Assembly: GCA_963728145.1 (NCBI GenBank)
Contig: CAVSJA010000002.1
Span: forward strand, 992,001 to 1,056,000
DNA: 64,000 bases
Source: CAVSJA01 sp963728145
GTDB lineage: Bacteria; Bacteroidota; Bacteroidia; Chitinophagales; Chitinophagaceae
Reading direction: 5' to 3'
In this document: in pieces, positions 10,601 to 18,074 of the stretch
Numbering within the stretch: the first letter of the stretch is position 1
How the letters are laid out: every line of letters starts with the position of its first letter
Program-made: the position numbers and the translations under genes
Notes under the pieces: generated by a model
Told to the model about the DNA's origin: nothing
What the model saw: only the letters and a program-made list of their open reading frames with translations
Databases searched by the model: none

Positions 10601-13105
10601 CATCAATATGTGAATGTAGAAAAACGTTCGGCATCGCTTGATTTGAAAGTAAGTGCTGAGCATCTACCCAATGTATTTATCACCGCAACTTTGATCAAGC
10701 CTCATGAGGTAAGTGAAATACCATTGACTGTTGCACATGGATTCCAGAATGTAAAAGTTGAAGAAAAGAACAGGAAACAAGATGTTGTGATAACTGCGAG
10801 TGAATCCGTTCGATCCCGAACAAAGCAAAAGGTAAAAGTAAAGGCTGAGCCTAATAGTTTTGTTTCGCTTGCGGCCGTAGATAATGGAGTATTGCAGGTT
10901 AGCGGATTCAAAACTCCTGATCCCTATAATCATTTCTATGCGAGCCGTGCGCTTGAAGTGACTGCCTATGATCTTTATCCATTGTTATTTCCTGAACTGC
11001 GTGCAATCTTAAGCAGTACCGGTGGTGATGGTGAATTGGAGTCGAGTAAGAGAACGAATCCAATGCCTGCAAAGCGAATCAAAGTAGTTTCATACTGGAG
11101 CGGTACACGCAAAGCAGATGGAAGTGGCGAGGCCGAATTTGAATTTGATATTCCTGCATTCAGCGGAGAGATCCGCCTGATGGCAGTTGCGTATAAAGGT
11201 GAAAGTTTTGGTAATGCAGAATCGAATATGAAGGTTGCGGACCCCCTGGTATTAAGTATGGCATTGCCAAGATTCCTTAGTCCGAAGGATACTGTGACTG
11301 TACCGGTAACAGTAACCAATACAACAACGCGTTCAACTTCGGCGACGGCGACAATTAATGTTAGTGGACCAATCGAAGTTGTTGGAAGTAAGACTCAAAC
11401 TGTAAGTCTGAATGCAAATAGTGAAGGACGTGCGGTATTTCAACTCGTGGCTTCACCAGCTATTAATGTTGGAAAAGTTTCCGTTGAAGTAAGTGGTCTT
11501 GGTGAAAAATTCAAAGAAGAAATCGAGATCAGCGTCAGACCTGCTTCTCCTTTGCAATTAGTGACAGGTAGCGGATCGGTAAATGGTGCTGCAACACAAA
11601 AGATTACCATTCCGGTGAGTGATTTTATTCCTACATCGGTAGACTATCAATTGGTGGTTAGCCGCACTCCGGCATTAGAACTAGGTGAGCAATTCCGTTA
11701 CCTGGTTCGCTATCCTTACGGTTGTACGGAACAGGTAGTCTCTTCCGCATTTCCACAGATCTACTATTCAGACCTTGCGGAACATATCCAGGGGAGCAAG
11801 AGAAGCGCTGGTGCGGGAGCGAATTCAAATATCATTGAAGCGATTAGGAAGATAAAAATGCGCCAGCTCTATAATGGTGCGGTTACACTTTGGGATGGAG
11901 AAGGAACAGAGCATTGGTGGGCATCTGTTTATGCCGCACATTTCCTTTTGGAAGCGCAAAAAGCCGGATTCGAAGTAGAACGTAGTTTGCTTGATGGATT
12001 ACTTAACTATCTCAATAACCGCTTGAAGAAAAGGGAAACGATAAACTATTACTATAACCGCAATCAAAACAAAATGATTGCGCCGAAGGAAGTAATTTAT
12101 AGTTTATATGTACTGGCTATTGCGGGTAAGGCAAACGTGCCAACGATGAACTATTATAAGTCCAATCCGCAATTGCTGAGCCTGGATTCCAAATATTTAT
12201 TGGGTGTTGCGTATGCACTTGCAGGAGATAAGGCGAGATTCAGGGAAATGTTGCCTGCAGCATTTACTGGCGAAGAATCCGTTGCGCAAACGGGAGGAAG
12301 TTTCTACTCTGATATCCGCGATGAAGCAATTGCATTGAATGCATTGCTGGATGCTGATCCTTCAAATTCGCAAATAATCATTATGGCCAAACATGTGGTG
12401 GATAAATTGAAGCAACGTCATTGGTATAGCACACAGGAATGTTCATTCGCATTTTTGGGATTGGGTAAGATGGCACGCGCTGCATCAAAAGCAACAATAA
12501 ATGGAGATATAAAAGTAAATGGAAAATCAATCGCAAAGGTCAATGGGAATATTGTGAAGCTAACAGCAAAGCAGTTGGGTGGAACTAATATTGACCTGGT
12601 TACAAGTGGTGATGGACAGTTGTATTATTATTGGCAGGCTGAGGGCATTAATCCGAATGGTTCTTATAAGGAAGAAGACAATTATATCCGTGTACGCCGC
12701 AGATTCTTTGATCGTTTTGGTAAGTCAATTTCCGGAAATAGTTTTCAACAGAATGACCTGGTCATTATCCAGGTAAGCCTGGAAAAACTTTATAGCGGTT
12801 CAGTTGAGAACATCGTTATAACTGACCTGATTCCTGCAGGATTTGAAATTGAAAATCCGCGTACAAAAGAAATTCCTGGGATGGACTGGATCGATGATGC
12901 GGATAATCCAACTTCACTAGATGTTCGTGATGACCGGATAAATCTTTTTGTCGATTTAGATAAATCAAGGCAGGTCTATTATTATGCAGTTCGTGCAGTT
13001 TCACCGGGTGTTTACAGAATGGGACCGGTGAGTGCGGATGCAATGTATAATGGCGAATATCACTCGTATAATGGGGCAGGAGTGATTAGGGTGGTGCAGA
13101 AGTAG
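7673..13105 (+). CDS. Alpha-2-macroglobulin family lipoprotein with thioester
   Basis: A 1810-residue protein, the size of long bacterial alpha-2-macroglobulins (YfhM/MagD type). A lipoprotein signal ends LSVTFFLSSC, with Cys20 as the likely lipidated residue. Tandem MG-type beta-sandwich domains fill the first 1200 residues, including GLDAFIYPERDIYRPGEKVN, the hallmark of the bacterial MG2/MG3 region, and EEFVPDRIKV. The thioester motif GCTEQ is intact at Cys1351-Gln1354 in RYPYGCTEQ, so this copy should be able to trap proteases covalently. The C-terminal receptor-like domain ends near 1810. It probably protects the periplasm or cell wall, and it is divergent from its classic partner pbpC. 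A very acidic insert (DEDEEDEDG) lies near residue 400. Confidence 0.93.
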   Translation: MRNQMLVLVTLSVTFFLSSCSRSTVNLEYTNAKGEVQQLGNLVFRFDKALVKDSLLNQWDSSEYISFEPKIPGRFRWEHPDELVFSPARPLPPATTFNMKLTDELLQYSSFGKVGKANDLKFSTPELKLDNSNVTWTLPDDRSTAAVPQVDLYFNYAVNPASVKDRLKLLIEGSQVTYSVLTLSTDTKISLRVQGLKAEDKNLASVVKVEKGLVPEGGVNGTKEDIESKFYIPSPYNLAINDVTAEHDGTGGRIYVRTSQEIVRDKLASYLKFNPAIKFSVEQTNDGFSISSESFDVDKSYLLTIGKGLRGRLGGELREQYDHNIAFGELEPAVSFGNSKGVYLSAIGDQNIEVKITNVPKVKVIISKIYENNLLTAQRFGYNPTDQYRRSSDEDEEDEDGYYYEYADYGTDLELGDVIYQKEIDTRSLPKYGNSRLFKFNPEDRLGDFKGIYHIKIRSTTNYWVADSRFISKSDIGLIAKEARDKIVVFANSIKTTNGLNGVNLIAYGSNNQVLGTGSTNADGVGEITYSRREYAGFRPAMIIAKTAEDFNYLPFNNARVNTSRFEVSGKRSNPTGLDAFIYPERDIYRPGEKVNFSVIIRDRQWKSPGELPVKLKFLLPNGKELKTFRKSLNAQGSLDGEVDIAVSAITGTYTLEVYSSNDILLANQNFSIEEFVPDRIKVSAKLDKPFLVPGDKATLTINALNFFGPPASNRNYEYEAQVRQKMFNPKDFRSYDFGIENPGVSFEKIVDEGKTDDHGNAVESYSVPGNFKNTGLLTANFFATVFDETGRPVSRSASLDIFTQDVFFGIGSDGYYYQPLNQTVRFPIVAVNKDEKAVSAKAEIKVIKHEYRTVLNRHGEYFRYESQRDDKVIAEQTMNISGDKSVYTFVPRSPGDYEIRVSLPGSNSYVRNSFYSYGYWGWGGDNSSFEVNTDGNIDIELDKSSYVAGESIKALFKTPFSGRMLVTMENDKLISHQYVNVEKRSASLDLKVSAEHLPNVFITATLIKPHEVSEIPLTVAHGFQNVKVEEKNRKQDVVITASESVRSRTKQKVKVKAEPNSFVSLAAVDNGVLQVSGFKTPDPYNHFYASRALEVTAYDLYPLLFPELRAILSSTGGDGELESSKRTNPMPAKRIKVVSYWSGTRKADGSGEAEFEFDIPAFSGEIRLMAVAYKGESFGNAESNMKVADPLVLSMALPRFLSPKDTVTVPVTVTNTTTRSTSATATINVSGPIEVVGSKTQTVSLNANSEGRAVFQLVASPAINVGKVSVEVSGLGEKFKEEIEISVRPASPLQLVTGSGSVNGAATQKITIPVSDFIPTSVDYQLVVSRTPALELGEQFRYLVRYPYGCTEQVVSSAFPQIYYSDLAEHIQGSKRSAGAGANSNIIEAIRKIKMRQLYNGAVTLWDGEGTEHWWASVYAAHFLLEAQKAGFEVERSLLDGLLNYLNNRLKKRETINYYYNRNQNKMIAPKEVIYSLYVLAIAGKANVPTMNYYKSNPQLLSLDSKYLLGVAYALAGDKARFREMLPAAFTGEESVAQTGGSFYSDIRDEAIALNALLDADPSNSQIIIMAKHVVDKLKQRHWYSTQECSFAFLGLGKMARAASKATINGDIKVNGKSIAKVNGNIVKLTAKQLGGTNIDLVTSGDGQLYYYWQAEGINPNGSYKEEDNYIRVRRRFFDRFGKSISGNSFQQNDLVIIQVSLEKLYSGSVENIVITDLIPAGFEIENPRTKEIPGMDWIDDADNPTSLDVRDDRINLFVDLDKSRQVYYYAVRAVSPGVYRMGPVSADAMYNGEYHSYNGAGVIRVVQK

Positions 13106-13110
13106 GTGGA

Positions 13111-13304
13111 GATGACATCTGCCCCCACAGCCACTCCCCAAAAGTTTCTTACTGGGGCAGATGTAATCTCATACTAGGGTGTAACCAAGTAGTAAGGAAC
13201 GTTGAATGTAAATCTCTAATTATTTGCGGAGTCGCTATTATGAGATTACATCTGCCGCCGTAAGAGGCTTAAATTAAAAAGTTCGTGTGGCGGCAGATGT
13301 CATC
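13111..13304. repeat. REPIN-like pair of 65-bp hairpins
   Basis: Unit 13111-13174 folds on GATGACATCTGCCCC against GGGGCAGATGTAATCTC. Unit 13239-13304 is the inverted counterpart, with GAGATTACATCTGCC and GGCAGATGTCATCTC. The pair begins six bases after the alpha-2-macroglobulin stop and ends over the stop codon of the next, convergent gene (13300). No open frame of note lies between them. Confidence 0.75.
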
Positions 13305-13524
13305 TCTTTTCGAGCACTTTCTGGCTTCGCCCGATTGCGAAATAAATAATTGAGCCAAATATGGGGAAGAGTAGAACGATTAATACCCAAATGATTTTAT
13401 TATTACTTTCCTTAAAATCACTTCTCATAATATCGAGAATCGCAAATATTGGTAATATGAGAATTCCTCCAATCAGGAACAAGACAATTAATTCCTGGAT
13501 CCCCATGTTGATAAGAAGTTCCAT
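13300..13524 (-). CDS. Small membrane protein, PLDc_N-like
   Basis: A 74-residue protein with two hydrophobic segments (about 10-30 and 44-64) separated by a polar loop containing DIMRSDFKESNNKIIW, and a basic tail (GRSQKVLEKR). The layout and the W-x-L-I-V-L-L-x-P pattern match the phospholipase-D nuclease N-terminal (PLDc_N) domain, found alone in many Bacteroidota. Its role is unknown. The start at 13524 is preferred because the bases before it match those before the start of its paralog at 13651-13851. The stop codon lies inside the repeat at 13239-13304. Confidence 0.72.
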   Translation of the reverse strand: MELLINMGIQELIVLFLIGGILILPIFAILDIMRSDFKESNNKIIWVLIVLLFPIFGSIIYFAIGRSQKVLEKR

Positions 13525-13650
13525 AACATAAGATTTAGGTTTAATAAACAGTGGCCTATAGTATAGAAAAGATACATTTTTTCGCTTGAAGGTTGCGAAG
13601 TGAATGAAAAAATTTTACGAGGAAGCTGCCTTCTTATAAAGTTTTGGATG

Positions 13651-13851
13651 TCATCTCCTCGCAACTCTTTGCTTTCTCCCAATAATGAAGTATAAGATTG
13701 TTCCAATCAATGGTAAAAGGAGAACGATCAAAGCCCAAACTATTTTATTGTCGCTTGGTTTAAAATTGTGTTTCAGGATGTCGACCAATGCGATAATTGG
13801 TAATGCAATTGTAAGTAGCAATATCAACTCTTGACCTCCAACAAGTCCCAT
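13651..13851 (-). CDS. Small membrane protein, PLDc_N-like (paralog)
   Basis: A 66-residue protein closely resembling the gene at 13300-13524: two membrane segments, a DILKHNFKPSDNKIVWAL loop, and a basic GRKQRVARR end. The frame stays open upstream to 14013, but the ATG at 13851 is chosen because the AAACCTAAAT..TATGTTATGG context is shared with the paralog's start. Between the two copies, 13580-13605 resembles the end of the gene at 13904-14818 together with its flank. The duplication therefore probably took in the 3' end of that neighbour. The function is unknown. Confidence 0.7.
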   Translation of the reverse strand: MGLVGGQELILLLTIALPIIALVDILKHNFKPSDNKIVWALIVLLLPLIGTILYFIIGRKQRVARR

Positions 13852-13903
13852 AACATAGAATTTAGGTTTAGGAAACCGTGACCTATAGTAGGTAGAAATT
13901 ACG

Positions 13904-14818
13904 CTATTTTTTTCGTTTGAAGGTCTTCGATATGCTACGGAAAGAAGCAAGATGCTTTTCAAATTCCTCAGTTGCCTTACCAACCATAATGAAATAACCG
14001 CCTTTATCTTCAAACAACACTACCTGGTATACTAACTCCGGTTTGTTGTTTTTATCCTTACCATTCGCCACAATTTCATACCCTTTCAGATTATCTATTG
14101 CGACTTCCTTAGACTCCCTTATCACATTTAATTCTCCTCTTGGAAGTTTTTTCAATCTTTCTTCGGCGTATTGTTTCTGATTTTCAAATGAAACTCTGGT
14201 AAGCGAATTGCCAACAATAAATGTTGGTTTTTCGGTAGGAATTTGGCCGTCAGTTGAAAAGACCAGGCTACCAGAGATGTACTTTGCAACCTTAAAGTCT
14301 GTTCCATCTGTATTAACGATAAAACCGGCTGCCTCAAGCGGGTCGTCATTTTGAGAAGAATTATAAGTTGTAGAAAGTAAGGCTTCTTTTATTTTGCCTT
14401 CAATATTCTTAGATGATTCCGGGTAAATGCCATTTACTATAACGGTGTTTTTTTCATCACCGAACAACAGGATCTGTTTAAAATATATCGTTCCATTCGC
14501 TGGTTGACTTACTTTGACAAGTGTGGCTTTTGAATTATTGAAACCAATTATCTCTTTGCTCAATAGAGTCATGCCTTTCGACTTCAGCGCTTCTGCAGTA
14601 AAACCATCAGACATACTTTGATAAGGGCCCGGCAGTTCGTTTAACATGATCGAAGCCCCTGTTTCATTTTGCTGAAATCCACTGAAACTTGTTGCTATAA
14701 CAAAACCCTCTGGTGGAATTATGCTGCACTTTGTGCCAGATACTTTGATGTGTTTGCCTTCCTGGCCAAAGGAGAATTGACCGATAAAGAGAAGGGCAAT
14801 TAAAATTCTGATGCGCAT
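13904..14818 (-). CDS. Hypothetical exported protein
   Basis: A 304-residue protein with a clear signal peptide (MRIRILIALLFIGQFSFGQ). The mature part seems to hold two related beta-rich halves. Each starts with a strand-turn phrase (KCSIIPPEGFVIATSFSGFQ; FIVGNSLTRVSFENQ) and later has a Y-x-x-V/I-L-F-x-D/G motif (YFKQILLFGDEKN and YQVVLFEDKGGYF). This faintly recalls the PsbP/DcrB-like fold, but I cannot assign a family. It is probably a periplasmic protein. Codon use resembles its neighbours. It is followed on the same strand by the two small membrane genes, which may be in the same transcript (52-bp gap to the first). Confidence 0.7.
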   Translation of the reverse strand: MRIRILIALLFIGQFSFGQEGKHIKVSGTKCSIIPPEGFVIATSFSGFQQNETGASIMLNELPGPYQSMSDGFTAEALKSKGMTLLSKEIIGFNNSKATLVKVSQPANGTIYFKQILLFGDEKNTVIVNGIYPESSKNIEGKIKEALLSTTYNSSQNDDPLEAAGFIVNTDGTDFKVAKYISGSLVFSTDGQIPTEKPTFIVGNSLTRVSFENQKQYAEERLKKLPRGELNVIRESKEVAIDNLKGYEIVANGKDKNNKPELVYQVVLFEDKGGYFIMVGKATEEFEKHLASFRSISKTFKRKK

Positions 14819-14962
14819 AGGATCAGGTTCTGGGAACTAAAGTAGACATTTTCTTTTAATTGGTTTATCGAGGTGAATAGCCTCTCGTTGCGTACAATCG
14901 TTCGTCCTTATAATTACCCACATTCGGTTATCCCTCTTCCGAACAAATTGGCGAAATTTGCA

Positions 14963-14980
14963 TCCCGATAGTTATCGGGA
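14963..14980. repeat. Perfect 18-bp palindrome upstream of the MFS gene
   Basis: TCCCGATAGTTATCGGGA is self-complementary with a short loop and ends 28 bp before the MFS start codon. It could be an operator, or one more member of the dispersed palindromes of this genome. A related GATCGGGG/CCCCGATC palindrome occurs inside the gene at 31721-32932. Confidence 0.55.
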
Positions 14981-15008
14981 CGGAAATAATCACTAGTCAA
15001 ACCTTATC

Positions 15009-16280
15009 ATGAACAAGAAAGAACGGGTCATACTATTAATTCTTGCTGCACTGAACTTCACGCATATCCTCGACTTCATGATCATGATGCCGTTGGGTAA
15101 TTACCTGATGCCTTATTTCAATATTAATACGCAGGAGTTTAGTTTCCTGGTTGCAGCTTACACCGTAAGTGCTGCGGTATCGGGATTTGCCGCTGCGTTT
15201 TTCGTGGACAGATACGACCGAAAGAAAATATTACTCTTTGGTTATAGCGGATTCTTGTTGGGTACGATTGCATGTGGTCTCGCACCGGGCTATGGTTGGC
15301 TATTGACTTTTCGCCTTTTAGCAGGATTATTTGGTGGGTTGATCGGTGCACAGGTGCTTTCTATCGTTTCCGATATTTTCACTTATGAAAGAAGAGGAAG
15401 GGCGATGGGGGCGATCATGTCTGCTTTCGCTGTTGCTTCCACGATAGGAGTACCGTTTGCGCTGTACTTGTCGAATTTAATTTCCTGGCATGCACCATTC
15501 TTACTTGTTGGCGGATTGGGGATTGCGATCATTCCGCTAATCATCCGATATCTTCCACCGATGGCTGCGCATTTGCACGGCAATAACGTGAATGTTGCAA
15601 GAAAATGGGAGGTGCTCAAGCAAGTTTGGATAAACAAGCAGGCTAGAAGAGCATTGATCTTTTCGGGAATGGTGATGATGGGCCATTTCATCATCATACC
15701 ATTTATTAATCCATATATGGAATTCAATAATGGCTATCCCAAATCAGTAACGCCGATGATCTACCTGGTAGGAGGAATTTCCTCATTTGCTGCAGCGAAT
15801 GTGCTGGGTTATATCGCCGATAAATATGGAAAGTTGAAGGTTTTTATTTTTTGCTGTTTGGTTTCGACTGTCCTGGTCTTTTTGATCACCAGTGTTCCGC
15901 CAATTCATTTTACCCTAATACTTGCTTTGTTTGCGATCTGGTTTGTATTGTCAACCGGGAGAGGCGTTACTTCACAAGCCATGGTGAGCAATGTTGTTCC
16001 GCCGGAACAAAGAGGAAGCTTTATGAATTTCAATGGAAGCATGCAACAATTGGGAACAAGTGTGGCCTCATTGGTAGGGGGAGTCGTGACTGCGAAAGGT
16101 GTTGATGGAAAAATACTTCACTACAATTGGCTTGGTTATTTAAGTATCGCGGTACTATTGATCTGTACAATCATGGCGCGTTCTATTTTCAGATCATTCG
16201 ATATTAAAAAACCTGCAGAGAAGCCGGAACCCGTACCGGTTGATAAGAAAGCAGATGAACTAGTTGTTGATGCCGATTAA
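15009..16280 (+). CDS. MFS transporter, AraJ/DHA1-like
   Basis: A 423-residue major facilitator protein with about 12 hydrophobic segments. The first is interrupted by the polar HILDFMIMMPLGNYL helix typical of DHA1/AraJ drug or sugar efflux members. The loop 2-3 signature appears as FVDRYDRKKILL and its second-half counterpart as YIADKYGKLKVFI. Loop 8-9 has GRGVTSQAMVSNVVPPEQRG. The substrate is not predictable. The C-terminal tail is charged and Pro-rich (KKPAEKPEPVPVDKK). Its last 21 bp overlap the end of the convergent YwqK-type gene. It stands alone on this strand. Confidence 0.88.
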   Translation: MNKKERVILLILAALNFTHILDFMIMMPLGNYLMPYFNINTQEFSFLVAAYTVSAAVSGFAAAFFVDRYDRKKILLFGYSGFLLGTIACGLAPGYGWLLTFRLLAGLFGGLIGAQVLSIVSDIFTYERRGRAMGAIMSAFAVASTIGVPFALYLSNLISWHAPFLLVGGLGIAIIPLIIRYLPPMAAHLHGNNVNVARKWEVLKQVWINKQARRALIFSGMVMMGHFIIIPFINPYMEFNNGYPKSVTPMIYLVGGISSFAAANVLGYIADKYGKLKVFIFCCLVSTVLVFLITSVPPIHFTLILALFAIWFVLSTGRGVTSQAMVSNVVPPEQRGSFMNFNGSMQQLGTSVASLVGGVVTAKGVDGKILHYNWLGYLSIAVLLICTIMARSIFRSFDIKKPAEKPEPVPVDKKADELVVDAD

Positions 16281-16994
16281 TTCCCCATATGGATCATAGC
16301 GATTCTTCCTATACCGCCTGATGTATTGAAATTTTCCTTCCTTGTCATAATGTCTCCAGTCACCCTGGCGCCAGCCTTTCTTATATATTCCCAGTGATTT
16401 CTGGCCATCCATTGACCACTCGATCCAAAGCCCGGTCTTATAACCACTTTTATAAATTCCTGAATCCTTTAACCGGCCATTGGTATGCCAGGAAAGGTAT
16501 TCGCCATCAAGCCTGCTATATGAGACATTGCGCGGCGTTTTCATTTGCCTGTAAATCTTCAATTCCATCAATTGCCCATTTGCGTACCATGATTTCCATA
16601 AGCCAATATTATAATTCCGCTCCATGCGCCCTGAATCGGCTAAAATTCCATTCTTGTGCCAGCGCTGAAAGATGCCATGCATGAGACTATTATGGTAGGA
16701 GGCAGACATGATGATCCTTCCCTCTGAATCATAACGCACAAATATCCCATTGCGGTTGCGAAGTTTGGCGCCAATATATTCTCCCATTGCAAATTTTTCA
16801 CCGCCAAAAGTATAGAAGACGACCTCATATCGGTTATCGCCGATCTTGCGAGGTGTGCCGTAAAACTTTGCATATTGAATTTCCGGTTCCGACTCAAAGA
16901 AGTTGTCGAAATAAACTATCCTACTGGTATCCTGCTGGGCAAATGAAATTGCAGGAAGAAAAATTATAACAATGATGAAGAAATTAATCCTCAT
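16260..16994 (-). CDS. YwqK-type MORN-like repeat protein, exported
   Basis: A 244-residue protein with a signal peptide ending ISFAQQ. From residue 75 it consists of repeats of the form G-x-Y-x-W-(H/Y)-x-N-G-x-L-x-D-S-G, for example WHKNGILADSGRMERNYNIG, WYANGQLMELKIYRQ, WHTNGRLKDSGIYKSG and WSMDGQKSLGIYKKG. This is the repeat of the YwqK family, called an antitoxin in Bacillus but widespread in Bacteroidota as secreted proteins without any toxin partner. It is the most downstream of three same-strand paralogs. Cell-surface or periplasmic location is inferred from the signal only. Confidence 0.82.
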   Translation of the reverse strand: MRINFFIIVIIFLPAISFAQQDTSRIVYFDNFFESEPEIQYAKFYGTPRKIGDNRYEVVFYTFGGEKFAMGEYIGAKLRNRNGIFVRYDSEGRIIMSASYHNSLMHGIFQRWHKNGILADSGRMERNYNIGLWKSWYANGQLMELKIYRQMKTPRNVSYSRLDGEYLSWHTNGRLKDSGIYKSGYKTGLWIEWSMDGQKSLGIYKKGWRQGDWRHYDKEGKFQYIRRYRKNRYDPYGELIGINN

Positions 16995-17012
16995 GGCTCA
17001 CTTATAAACTGT

Positions 17013-17048
17013 TCATAAATCTAGTACGATGAAGAACCTAAGCCTCAT
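17013..17048 (-). pseudogene. Deletion scar of a fourth YwqK-type paralog
   Basis: Between the 281-residue and 244-residue paralogs lies an 11-codon frame, MRLRFFIVLDL. Its first codons and upstream bases (GTGAGCC before ATGAGG) match the start of the gene at 16994. Its last codons and the next bases (GATTTATGA, then AGTTTA-like sequence) match the end of the gene at 17067. It reads as a paralog whose interior was deleted, leaving joined 5' and 3' ends. Confidence 0.6.
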
Positions 17049-17066
17049 GGCTCACATTTAAACTTT

Positions 17067-17912
17067 TCATAAATCCGCTGAAGGGGCGCCAGCGTAGGAT
17101 TTATTTCTTCCCAAAAATAGATGGAATAGGAATTTTCCTTCTTTATTAAAATATTTCCAAATGTCTTTCTTAATCCCGTTGCGATATAAACCCGTTGAGC
17201 GGACAGAATTGCCTTCATTCCATTCAATCCAGATCCCATCTTTCAATCCATTCTTATAGTACCCGGAATCGATTAGCATACCATAACTATCAAAATTCAT
17301 GAATAAACCATCCTGCAAACATTCAATGAAAGGTGGCTGGTATTCTTCATTGTTCTCATCGGTATTAATGTCAACCCTTCGCCTTAAGGTTGGAACTTCC
17401 CAGGCTTTAGTTGAATGTTGTACACTAAATGAATTGAATGCATCAAAATAAGAGAAGGCATGCCGCTTGTCGTTTCTTGCGATTGCGGTCAGGCCATAAA
17501 AACTTCTCTTCGGATGCATTACCCGCAATTCATTTTTTATATATGAAAGTTTCTTCGCATTGTAATTTCTAACGGCGCGAAGTTGGCCATTGGGATACCA
17601 GGTTTTCCATTCACCATGAGGAATATTATTTACCAGGCTACCCGAATCACATGCCTGGCCACCATCGTACCAACTGGACCATGATCCATGCAGGCGTTTA
17701 TGACGATAGTTCGCTACGACCTGAAGCCTTCCATTTGGATTAAACGATGTGAGCACACCCTTGCCACCGGGACCTTCGTCTCTTTCAAATCCGATCCATT
17801 CATCATTGATTGGGGTAATAGAAAACTCGTTCGCATCAATCGATGCTTTCTGTGCCAATGAAGTAAATGTGTTAAGCACAGCAATAACGGATACGAGAAG
17901 GATGTATCTCAT
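17067..17912 (-). CDS. YwqK-type MORN-like repeat protein, exported
   Basis: A 281-residue protein with a signal peptide (MRYILLVSVIAVLNTFTSLAQ). YwqK-like repeats appear twice: residues about 50-120 (FNPNGRLQVVANYRHKRLHG, WYDGGQACDSGSL, WYPNGQLRAVRNY) and 205-260 (FDSYGMLIDSGYYKNGLKDG, TGLYRNGIKKDIWKYFNKEG). A non-repeat insert of about 75 residues lies between them. No enzymatic motif is visible. The 18 bp after its stop and the following start are repeated at the next gene junction, so this set grew by tandem duplication. The stop chosen is at 17067-17069. Confidence 0.8.
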   Translation of the reverse strand: MRYILLVSVIAVLNTFTSLAQKASIDANEFSITPINDEWIGFERDEGPGGKGVLTSFNPNGRLQVVANYRHKRLHGSWSSWYDGGQACDSGSLVNNIPHGEWKTWYPNGQLRAVRNYNAKKLSYIKNELRVMHPKRSFYGLTAIARNDKRHAFSYFDAFNSFSVQHSTKAWEVPTLRRRVDINTDENNEEYQPPFIECLQDGLFMNFDSYGMLIDSGYYKNGLKDGIWIEWNEGNSVRSTGLYRNGIKKDIWKYFNKEGKFLFHLFLGRNKSYAGAPSADL

Positions 17913-17928
17913 ATGACAAGCAATGCAA

Positions 17929-18074
17929 ATTTACAGATTTACGATTTACGAATTACGATTTACGATTTGTTTTGGTGTAACATGCCTCATTTTTCCGGAA
18001 GGAGCTGCTAGGCGAAGAATGGATGAAGCATCACTTAAACAAATCGTAAATCGTAATTCGTGTATCGTAAATTA
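17929..18074. repeat. Inverted pair of heptamer arrays (TTTACGA type)
   Basis: Units of TTTACGA/ATTACGA run at 17929-17972 and the complement (TCGTAAA/TCGTAAT) at 18038-18074, with about 65 bp between. The array fills the gap between two same-strand YwqK-type genes and covers the stop codon of the upstream one (18072-18074). Confidence 0.85.
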
